A DNA stretch of 9,135 bases from CAYJHC01 sp964370075 (lineage in GTDB: Bacteria > Bacillota > Clostridia > Peptostreptococcales > Anaerovoracaceae), in contig CAYJHC010000078.1 in assembly GCA_964370075.1 (NCBI GenBank), forward strand, positions 1-9,135, read 5' to 3'. This document shows positions 1-6,637 of the stretch, piece after piece (within the stretch, counting starts at the first letter, position 1; each line of letters begins with the position of its first letter). The notes below the pieces were generated by a model that was not told where the DNA came from, did not search any database, and was given only the letters and a program-made list of their open reading frames with translations. The position numbers and the translations under genes were made by a program.

Positions 1-101
1 CAAAGGATAACCGCTATAATTCCCGTAAGATAAACTCCTACAGTAAAGAATCCATACTGACCTCCATTAGAATTTGTTTTCTTCTCTTTTCTTAATCGAG
101 C
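1..101 (-). CDS. Left-edge partial reading frame with one membrane-like segment; start unclear
   Basis: Read leftward, 33 codons stay open from just after a TAG (102-104) to the window edge. They give a basic, polar start (RLRKEKK) followed by a hydrophobic stretch, YGFFTVGVYLTGIIAVIL, which looks like the first transmembrane helix of a membrane protein with its N-terminus in the cytoplasm. No ATG, GTG or TTG lies in this frame. A well-formed ribosome binding site (GGAGGT, 60-65) and an ATG (53-55) sit at this spot, but that ATG is one base out of frame and meets TAG after five codons. It could be a frameshifted or decayed gene, a base error, or chance. I cannot name the product, since most of it would lie outside the window. 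Confidence 0.3.
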
Positions 102-120
102 CTAAAACGCAGCACAATCT

Positions 121-166
121 AAAAAAACTGGATAAGATATGTGCAAACGCACTTCATCTTATCCAG
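121..166 (-). terminator. Rho-independent terminator of the leftward c-di-GMP operon
   Basis: On the minus strand an 11-bp stem (arms 156-166 and 128-138) is followed by a small internal loop, four more pairs (GCAC/GTGC) and an AAAC-type loop, then seven consecutive T residues (plus-strand A run, 121-127). It lies about 180 bp past the stop of the small GGDEF gene and faces the right way to end that transcript. The stem is long and the T tract unbroken, so this is a confident call. Confidence 0.88.
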
Positions 167-342
167 CGAGTTATCTTATATAACGCACCCTCCGAGTGTA
201 TTAATATGTTAACATATCAACATCTACATGTCAACACGTATCCAGTCCACCATATACATCTACGCCATACTATACAATGACTATGCCATAACGTCATTAT
301 GATAGCTTTAAGGTATAGCGAAGTACATAAGTGCTATAAACT
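167..342. other. Non-coding stretch between terminator and small GGDEF gene
   Basis: I see no convincing gene here. There are two weak inverted repeats: AATGAC/GTCATT (276-281 and 293-298) and TATAGC/GCTATA (314-319 and 333-338). Neither has a T tract on either strand, so they are not obvious terminators. The stretch would be the 3' untranslated region of the leftward operon. Confidence 0.5.
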
Positions 343-2194
343 TTATTTATTCCCCTGGGCTAACAAGAACAGAGCTATCATTTTCACCCCTTGTTGAGCA
401 GTATGAATTTCTCCTTCGCTCCACTTTCGATTATTTTGACCAACCTCAAAGCCTAGTATCAGTCTATCCTCACCTCTTCCCTTTGTTTGGGTAATTAAGA
501 ATGACTTAGAGTCATGGCTCTCCTTATTATACATAAATCCATTCTCTTCAAGCTCTGCAAAAAAGTCCAGAATTTCTTCTCGAGAGATATTTTGAAAACT
601 ATCTTTTAGTCTAACTTCATTATTTGCTGCCCACTCATATGTTATTCCGTAGGTTTTCCCATTATCAAAAGTTTGTGAAACATAGCATCTATCACATTGC
701 ATATGAACTCCAAACAATCTTACAATTTTATTCATTACAGTTTCTGTGTCATCTGCCTTAAACATTAAGTCGAAGGCTGTAGAAAAAACCTCTTGGTCAA
801 AATACGCCCTCTCTCCCTGGATCTCATTATCTACTTTTGTAAGTTTTTTTGTTTCAACAGTAGATATTTTCTCAGAGTAAATGGTATACCGGTCTTTACC
901 TTCCATTTTTGAAGCATAAAGAGCCTTATCAGCGCTTTTATACAAACTTTCATAAGTTTCCCCATCTTTAGGATAAATCGCCACCCCTATGCTCCCTGAA
1001 ATTTTATAATCTCTTTTTTCTCCAGAATAAGAATTTTTAAAAGCATCAGCTATCCCCTTTGCTTTTTCTTTTATCACCTTTTCTTCTGAAATATTTTTTA
1101 CAAATACTAAAAATTCATCTCCGCCAATTCTTCCCACTATATCTTCTTCTCTAAAATTTTCTTGAAGATTCTTAGAAATATCACGCAAAACAATATCTCC
1201 AAAATAATGGCCAAGATCATCATTAACCGCTTTAAAGTCATCAACATCTATAACAAATAAGCCATGAGTTCCATCCGGATTTTCATTGATTTGCATTTTC
1301 ACCATGTTTTCTGAAGTTACCTTATTTAGAGTTTTTGTTAGCTGATCCGTCTGAGCTAAAACCTCCAGCCTCTTTTCCATATCAATATCATATGTTTTTC
1401 CAATAGAAAACCTCGGGTTACCATGTTTGTCAAATATAGTCTTATATATTATCCTATAGTACCGCTCTAGCCCATCAACTCCAATAAACCTAACTTCCAC
1501 AGGTTCAACTACCCCAGTTAATAGATTTTTCGAAAACTTTAAAAATTGCTCTAAGTCATCTGGCCAAACCATGCCACTATCGACTANNNNNNNNNNTTTC
1601 TCCTGATAAACCAAGAATATTTCTGCCCTTCCCAAAGAACTGGATAGTTTCCATTTTTACATCATGAACCCAGAACCACTCTTCTGTAAGTTCTGCTACT
1701 GTATTAAATAGGTCTTTATAAGTTACTCGATTATAATAATATTCATTATATATACTATTTTCTTCTTCTCCTGCAAGTTCAGGACTTAGGTCTCTCATAG
1801 TACATACCAACAATCTGTTTCCATTTTCATCAGTCGAATTCATGCTATAAATACTCAAAAATAATGGCAATTCTTTTCCCGTTACTTTAATATCCAACCA
1901 ATTAAAATGTTCCTCTCCCTTTTCTATGGCATTTAATACATGTTCTGCAAAGGCAAGTTTAGAATTCCTCCCATCTGGTTGATTTTCTGGTGCCAATTCA
2001 TAAAATCTCTCAGTAAATACTTCAGATGATGCCACTCCATAAAGATCAAGGGTCTTTGCGTTACAATAAATACTTTCTGCCCTCTCATTAAGAATATTTA
2101 TAGAAACAGGGACATTGTCAAGAGTCTCTAACAATTGATCCACAGAAAAACCACTCTCCTTATTTTCTTTCTTTTTATTTTGCACTTTATTCAT
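343..2194 (-). CDS. PAS-PAS-GGDEF-GAF diguanylate cyclase, interrupted by an assembly gap
   Basis: Predicted soluble cyclase making cyclic di-GMP from two GTP. The true start is ATG at 2194: AGGAAGG lies 7 nt upstream, better than an in-frame TTG at 2230. The 199 codons before the N run hold a first PAS (about 18-137) and the start of a second (from about 157). The 413 codons after it hold the rest of that PAS, a GGDEF domain and a C-terminal GAF domain (last 155 residues). The GGDEF looks fully active: metal-binding VIDVDDFK, then NDDLGH, GGDEF (1111-1125), SIGVAIYP and the closing ADKALYASK helix. REED lies exactly five residues before GGDEF, matching the RxxD inhibitory site for product feedback. 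The two halves are in different frames only because ten Ns is a placeholder. It is the second gene of the operon, 46 bp after its larger neighbour, and matches that neighbour's N-terminal half. No membrane segment is visible. Confidence 0.88.
1587..1596. other. Assembly gap (10 N) inside the second PAS domain
   Basis: Ten Ns separate the two halves of the cyclase gene. Thirteen bases lie between the last clear codon on one side (GAA, Glu) and the first on the other (GTC, Val). That is not a multiple of three, so ten cannot be the true length if the gene is intact; the missing length must be a multiple of three. Alignment with the same PAS domain in the 1331-residue paralogue leaves room for about two residues, three of whose six bases are already present. 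Confidence 0.95.
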
Positions 2195-2201
2195 AATGTA
2201 A

Positions 2202-2208
2202 CCTTCCT
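2202..2208 (-). promoter_or_regulatory. Ribosome binding site fixing the small cyclase start
   Basis: AGGAAGG on the minus strand, 7 nt before the ATG at 2194. It lies inside the longer reading frame that opens at the TTG at 2230, so it argues that the twelve extra codons are not translated. The only region between the two operon genes is 46 bp, and I see no promoter in it. Confidence 0.75.
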
Positions 2209-2240
2209 GTAGCTTTCCTTTGCAAATCAACTACGAATCT

Positions 2241-5200
2241 TTATTTTAATATTTTGTCCGAAATAAAAGCGCTGTTCGTTTCTTTAAAATATTTTTCCTC
2301 AAAATCTTCAACAGAAATTGGTCTACTAAAATAATACCCTTGGCCTTTTTTGCAGTTCAATTCTCGCAAGATATCCCTCTGTTCTACGGTTTCTATCCCT
2401 TCTGCCACAGAAACCATCCCTTCAAATTCTTTACATAAATCTAAAGCCACCTTAGTTAACACCCTCGACTTATTATCTAAGTGTAAATCACTTGTAAGAC
2501 CCATGTCAATCTTAATTTCATCAAAGTCTGATAATTTTAGTGCAAATAGATTTGCATGTCCACTACCAAAGTCATCTAATGATACTAAAAAACCTGCATT
2601 CTTTAATGATGAGACTATATATGAAAAAACCCTATCATCTGCTTGGTTAATAGTTTCAGTTATTTCAATAATGAGCCTTGATGTTGATACTGAATGTTTA
2701 TTACAAATTTCTAAAAGTGTTTTCACAATATCTTTTTCCATAATTGTAGTTCTGGAACAATTAACTGAAAGCTTAAAGCTCTCAGGAATAACCCCTTCTT
2801 TTTCCCACTTGTTAATTAGCTTACATAGTGTATCAAAAACAAACAGATCTATTTTTGATACCAAGCCTTCTTTTTCATAGAAGGGAATAAATGAAAGCGG
2901 ATACTGAATATTTCCACTAGCATCCAGCCTCCTCACAAGACCTTCTGCTCCATCGATTTTATTTGTTGCCAAGTCAATCTGCGGTTGTAAATACACCTTA
3001 AACTTCCCGCTTTTTATCTCTTTATCTAAGTTTTTTCTAAGCAAAGTAGAATAACTACTGTTCCCCCATAAAGATTGGAACTCTACTACATCTTCCTCGT
3101 TCTCTGCATCATCAATGTTAGTATTCCAAGTAAAGCCTATTGACACTTTAAGACTTTCATTTTGGCTAATCCTATTTTTAAGACTTGCTATCTTTCCCTC
3201 AAATACTACCTCGTCAAGGTCCTTTTCTAAAACAATAAACTCATCGCCTCCAACTCGATATACATTTTCTCCAAACACTTCAGCAAGAATTCTTGCAGTT
3301 TTTTTAATTAGTTCATCCCCATATCTGGTTCCCTTGGCCTCATTTATCTTTGAAAGGCCATTGATATCGATATATGCAACCCCTAAAGAGTAGAGCGATG
3401 ACTCCTCTATTTTCTTAAGTTCTTCTCGATAGCTATGCCTATTTTTAATTTCTGTAAGGGTATCATAAAAACTTAGCCTTTTTAGATATTCGACAGTATT
3501 ATTTTTTTCTAAAAAATCTGATACAAATATAGCTAAGCTTTCTAGAATCCAAACCTTATCTAAATTCTTTTTCGGATTTTCAAAGGCACCTATCCCAATA
3601 ATTTCTTCTTCTGTATTAAGAATTGGTGCACAAACTGCACTATTTACGCCCCTCTCTTCAAGTATCTTAGCATATTCTTTCCTTCCCGGAAATTCTCCCA
3701 TAACTTCTTCAAGGGTAAATACAGATTTACCTTTCAATTTTCCTATAATTTTCTTCACATTATTAGCTTCAAATTCTTCCAAAGAACTTATTCCCACCGA
3801 ATGTTCTTTATCTTCCCATTCATGTGATTTAATAGCTTTATTTTCATTTTCAACTAACCTGATTAACACCCCTTTGGTAGAGTCAAAGAAACTGCATACT
3901 GTATGTAATATTTTTGTAATCGACTCATCCGGGCTGTCATTAGAATGGAGCAATTTAATGCAATTCAACAAAAAAGATTGCTCCTCTATCCTATTTGTCA
4001 GCTCGTTTTCAAGGGAAATTAACTTAGTTACATCGGTAGCAACTTGAAGTTTTACCATCTTACCATTTAGCGGAATTAACTTATCCTTAAATAAATATGT
4101 TTTATCAAATTTAGGGTTATAGTAATTCCATTCATAAAACTCGTTTTCTGTAGTATATTTATTTGTACAAAACTCGCATGGTGCAGATTTCCCATGAAGG
4201 ACTTGATAGCATTTTTTATCCTTCCACTCCTCTTCTTCTTGTAACCCATACATTATCAACGCCTTTTGATTCATATGCAATAGTTTGAAAGTCTCTGGGT
4301 CCACTATATAAATGAAATTGTCAGTATTATCGCCAATGTATGCAGTAATTTTGCTTCTTTCATTAACTCTCTGAACCTCTTTATATAATGATTTTCCATG
4401 AAGAATAATAGAGAAAATTTTCAATAAGTAATAAAGGGTATTTCCTTCTTCATCTGTCCATTCCCTTCTTTCATTAAATGATTCTGCCCGCAAAAATAAA
4501 GATACATAATCTTCTGTATTCATTTGAACATGCAAAATAGACTTAATATTTTTTTCTCTAATCTTCCTGCCTAAGCCTCCTGCAAATTGATCCTCTAAAT
4601 TATCTTGCCACACATATACCCCTTGCGATGAACTTTTATCAAATATTTCCTGAAACACATTCGAAGGAATTTTATCACCTAAAGTAAAGAAATCCCCCTT
4701 TTCTTTTTCCATCCACCCATGTGTAACCTCATATGTTTTCCCATCATCAAATGTTTCTGAAATAAAGCATCTATCAACATTATAGACTTGTCCTATATAC
4801 TTCAAAGCTTCATTTATAGCTAAGGAATCATCATCTCTTTCATCTAAAATATTAAATATTGCGGAAATAAGTTTGTAATTTATTTCTGTTCCAAAAATCC
4901 CCTCAGCTTTCTTCTCCTTTTTTATCAGTTCCAAATCATAATTTTCGTAGGAAGGCTCAAATATTTTCCAATTTTCCCCACCTGAAACTCTGGATGCATA
5001 TAGAGCTTTTGCTGCCCTTTTAATATACTCAGAATAAGTTTTACAATTTTCTCCACCATATGCAACTCCAATGCTAATTTTAATTCTATCCTGCTCCCCA
5101 AACACATTGTAGCTTCCATTAGTATTTTCTAGCAGTAGGTTTAATGCCGCTTCAAATTCACCCTTTCCCCCCACGTCATCAACAAAAACAGCAAATGTAT

Positions 5201-6236
5201 CATTGCTAAGTCTACCCGCAACTCCTTTTTTATCTGCCCAAAATTTTATCTTATTGGCAAACGCTCTTAATACTTCGTCGCCATAATAATAACCTTTTTT
5301 TTCATTTAAATATCTAAAGGTATTTATATCTAAAATTACTAAAGCTGACAAAGCCCCTACATTATTTCCACCCTTTTCTATTTTTTTATTTATTATCTCC
5401 ACAAAATTATTTCGACTATAACACTGGGTTAAAGAATCTAACTTGGCCTTTTCTTCCAACATTTTTTGTTCATGTATATCTTGTGCCTTTCCAACCACCA
5501 TAATAGGTGTACCGTTTTCATCAAATATATTTTCATAACTTAAAGAGTTGTATTTATAAGTACCATCAGGCTGCAAGAACCTAAGCACAATTGGCTCAAC
5601 TATTCCCTTGCTCATGTTATTAACCATCTTATTATAAATATCCAAATCATCCTCATGAGCATCTAAGACATTATAAGCTTCCTTTATCCTGTCTCCGATT
5701 ATCTCAATATTTTTCTTAAAAAATCTAATTTTATTATGACGCCTATCAATTATAAAATAAAAGTCATCTGATAGTTTACTTAGCAACTCAAAAAATGTTT
5801 TCTCTGGTATCCTATTAGGGAAATAGTAATCATCCTTATCCTTCACGAAATTTTCTCCAAACCTATTTCTTAAATCTTTGATAAAAGCAATTACAAAATC
5901 CCCTTCAACAGTTTGAACTTTTTTTAAATGGACTTCTGAAGGTAGCTCATTTTCTGAGCTATCAAGAAATAGCCATTTAAATTGTTGTTCCTCTTCTTCC
6001 AAAGCTTTATTAAATGCAATTTCAAACATTTCTACCGACTTCATTCCATTCGGTTGTATTTGTGGGGAATGATTGCTTGCTTTCGCATTAAAACTTTCTA
6101 AATTATCTCTTCCAAAAAAAATTAACGCAGCATCAGTAGCCCACACAATCTTTTGGTGTTTGCTTATTAATACCACATTATCTGGAATAGTCTTTAAAAA
6201 TTCAACAACAAGTTCTTTGGTAACATTAAGGCTCAT
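2241..6236 (-). CDS. 1331-residue PAS-PAS-GGDEF-GAF-PAS-GAF-GGDEF-EAL protein, probable c-di-GMP phosphodiesterase
   Basis: Domains in order: PAS (about 8-122), PAS (148-255), GGDEF-1 (265-428), GAF (452-614), PAS (630-738), GAF (755-915), GGDEF-2 (923-1040) and EAL (1070-1317). GGDEF-1 is dead at its signature: SNDTF (344-348) stands where GGDEF should be. GGDEF-2 keeps D957 and GGDEF (996-1000) but lacks the RxxD site and the usual closing AD..MY..K helix, being about ten residues shorter there than its paralogue. EAL reads EGL (1098-1100), keeping the metal-binding Glu. The other phosphodiesterase residues are present: N1159, EITET (1191-1195), DDFGSG (1221-1226), K1242 in IKID, AEGIET and GQGYYF. 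Hydrolysis of c-di-GMP is thus the likely output. The third PAS holds C676, C687 and C690 (PCEFC). The start is supported by AAGGAAG six bases before ATG. First gene of the operon; no membrane segments. Confidence 0.92.
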   Translation of the reverse strand: MSLNVTKELVVEFLKTIPDNVVLISKHQKIVWATDAALIFFGRDNLESFNAKASNHSPQIQPNGMKSVEMFEIAFNKALEEEEQQFKWLFLDSSENELPSEVHLKKVQTVEGDFVIAFIKDLRNRFGENFVKDKDDYYFPNRIPEKTFFELLSKLSDDFYFIIDRRHNKIRFFKKNIEIIGDRIKEAYNVLDAHEDDLDIYNKMVNNMSKGIVEPIVLRFLQPDGTYKYNSLSYENIFDENGTPIMVVGKAQDIHEQKMLEEKAKLDSLTQCYSRNNFVEIINKKIEKGGNNVGALSALVILDINTFRYLNEKKGYYYGDEVLRAFANKIKFWADKKGVAGRLSNDTFAVFVDDVGGKGEFEAALNLLLENTNGSYNVFGEQDRIKISIGVAYGGENCKTYSEYIKRAAKALYASRVSGGENWKIFEPSYENYDLELIKKEKKAEGIFGTEINYKLISAIFNILDERDDDSLAINEALKYIGQVYNVDRCFISETFDDGKTYEVTHGWMEKEKGDFFTLGDKIPSNVFQEIFDKSSSQGVYVWQDNLEDQFAGGLGRKIREKNIKSILHVQMNTEDYVSLFLRAESFNERREWTDEEGNTLYYLLKIFSIILHGKSLYKEVQRVNERSKITAYIGDNTDNFIYIVDPETFKLLHMNQKALIMYGLQEEEEWKDKKCYQVLHGKSAPCEFCTNKYTTENEFYEWNYYNPKFDKTYLFKDKLIPLNGKMVKLQVATDVTKLISLENELTNRIEEQSFLLNCIKLLHSNDSPDESITKILHTVCSFFDSTKGVLIRLVENENKAIKSHEWEDKEHSVGISSLEEFEANNVKKIIGKLKGKSVFTLEEVMGEFPGRKEYAKILEERGVNSAVCAPILNTEEEIIGIGAFENPKKNLDKVWILESLAIFVSDFLEKNNTVEYLKRLSFYDTLTEIKNRHSYREELKKIEESSLYSLGVAYIDINGLSKINEAKGTRYGDELIKKTARILAEVFGENVYRVGGDEFIVLEKDLDEVVFEGKIASLKNRISQNESLKVSIGFTWNTNIDDAENEEDVVEFQSLWGNSSYSTLLRKNLDKEIKSGKFKVYLQPQIDLATNKIDGAEGLVRRLDASGNIQYPLSFIPFYEKEGLVSKIDLFVFDTLCKLINKWEKEGVIPESFKLSVNCSRTTIMEKDIVKTLLEICNKHSVSTSRLIIEITETINQADDRVFSYIVSSLKNAGFLVSLDDFGSGHANLFALKLSDFDEIKIDMGLTSDLHLDNKSRVLTKVALDLCKEFEGMVSVAEGIETVEQRDILRELNCKKGQGYYFSRPISVEDFEEKYFKETNSAFISDKILK

Positions 6237-6354
6237 CTTTCTCTTCCTTCCAAGCTAAACTTCACTTCAAGTAACCCTTTTAAAATAAATCCGATATTAT
6301 TCTGTTTTCCATCAACCAAGAAATGTACGTATTCGATACATCTTTCGTCTTCCA

Positions 6355-6373
6355 ACCATAGCTTGGCTATAGT
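6355..6373. repeat. Short inverted repeat in the leader of the giant gene
   Basis: ACCATAGC and GCTATAGT flank a 3-base TTG spacer, pairing over eight positions with one mismatch (a G-U pair in minus-strand RNA). It lies about 120 bp upstream of the ATG of the 1331-residue gene. No T tract follows, so it is not a terminator; a small RNA hairpin or a protein site is possible. Confidence 0.4.
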
Positions 6374-6435
6374 TTATCACTATGTGTCTATTTCCATGTG
6401 AAGTATAGATGAATTTTTTTTGACGATTTAGTGAA

Positions 6436-6441
6436 ATTATA
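6436..6441 (-). promoter_or_regulatory. Candidate -10 box for the leftward operon
   Basis: A perfect TATAAT on the minus strand would put the start of transcription near 6429 and give a leader of about 190 nt. No good -35 lies 17 bp upstream (TACTCT). Two more minus-strand TATAAT boxes occur at 6469-6474 and 6556-6561, also without clear -35 boxes. In DNA this AT-rich the choice between them is weak. Confidence 0.3.
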
Positions 6442-6454
6442 AAGCCTCCCTGCC

Positions 6455-6504
6455 CAAAAGAGTACACCATTATAATTAGCTAAAGTTATCCCCGCACTCT
6501 TTTG
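6455..6504. repeat. Inverted repeat CAAAAGAGT/ACTCTTTTG in the divergent region
   Basis: Arms at 6455-6463 and 6496-6504 match perfectly over nine bases around a 32-bp spacer. In minus-strand RNA three further pairs (two of them G-U) extend the stem. The right arm is shared with the next inverted repeat, so the two pairings exclude each other. Confidence 0.55.
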
Positions 6505-6529
6505 TAAAAGCACTAATTGATTTACAAAA
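6500..6529. repeat. Inverted repeat TTTTGTAAA/TTTACAAAA in the divergent region
   Basis: Arms at 6500-6508 and 6521-6529 match perfectly over nine bases with a 12-bp spacer. This is the size and shape of a dimeric regulator's operator, about 40 bp upstream of the rightward -10 box. Eight Ts follow six bases later on the plus strand, but the stem is so AT-rich that termination looks unlikely. Confidence 0.5.
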
Positions 6530-6569
6530 TCACATTTTTTTTAAAAAACAATGCAATTATATTATTATT

Positions 6570-6578
6570 TGTTATAAT
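6570..6578 (+). promoter_or_regulatory. Extended -10 promoter of the rightward GGDEF-EAL gene
   Basis: TGTTATAAT is a perfect extended -10 (TGn plus TATAAT at 6573-6578) of a housekeeping sigma factor. The -35 region is weak (ATGCAA at 6551-6556, 16-bp spacer), as is usual when TGn is present. Transcription would begin near 6585, giving a leader of about 50 nt before the ATG at 6638. Confidence 0.65.
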
Positions 6579-6624
6579 TAAGACTAAGAGGGCTTAACTA
6601 AAACTTATATTCTAGAATATCTAT

Positions 6625-6631
6625 GGGGTGG
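6625..6631 (+). promoter_or_regulatory. Ribosome binding site fixing the start of the rightward gene
   Basis: GGGGTGG is a G-rich match to the GAGGTG part of the Shine-Dalgarno sequence, 6 nt before the ATG at 6638. The earlier in-frame ATG at 6623 overlaps it and has only AT-rich sequence upstream, so 6638 is the better start; it removes five residues. Confidence 0.6.
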
Positions 6632-6637
6632 AAAAAT

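Larger units (their letters stand above)
6237..6637. promoter_or_regulatory. Divergent control region between the two c-di-GMP transcription units
   Basis: About 400 bp without a gene. It holds the promoter of the rightward gene (6570-6578), overlapping inverted repeats (6455-6529), a smaller hairpin (6355-6373) and an eight-T run (6535-6542). Starts of both units point away from it, so factors bound here could set both. I looked for the conserved core of the class I c-di-GMP riboswitch (GEMM) and did not recognise it on either strand. The leftward leader is long enough for a structured RNA, but I cannot support one by eye. Confidence 0.6.

Noticed and set aside
74..280. Plus-strand frame of 68 codons near the left edge
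   Set aside because: It spans the terminator hairpin, has no ribosome binding site, and its composition (many His, Thr, Asn) does not look like a protein of this genome.
1577..2230. Separate 217-residue PAS protein
   Set aside because: It ends only because the frame runs into the N run and then shifts. The PAS domain continues on the other side of the gap, so it is the N-terminal part of one gene.
2350..2880. Long plus-strand open frame of 176 codons
   Set aside because: It lies wholly inside the EAL-coding part of the giant gene on the other strand. Its protein has no recognisable motif, and no ribosome binding site precedes it.
6420..6443. TTGACG (6420-6425) with TATAAA (6438-6443) as a plus-strand promoter
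   Set aside because: The spacer is only 12 bp, far from 16-18, and the extended -10 promoter at 6570-6578 is much better placed for the rightward gene.
6237..6622. c-di-GMP riboswitch in the leader of the giant gene
   Set aside because: It would be an attractive fit, but I did not recognise the conserved core of the class I (GEMM) type or clear class II elements on either strand. A covariance-model search (Infernal with Rfam) would decide.
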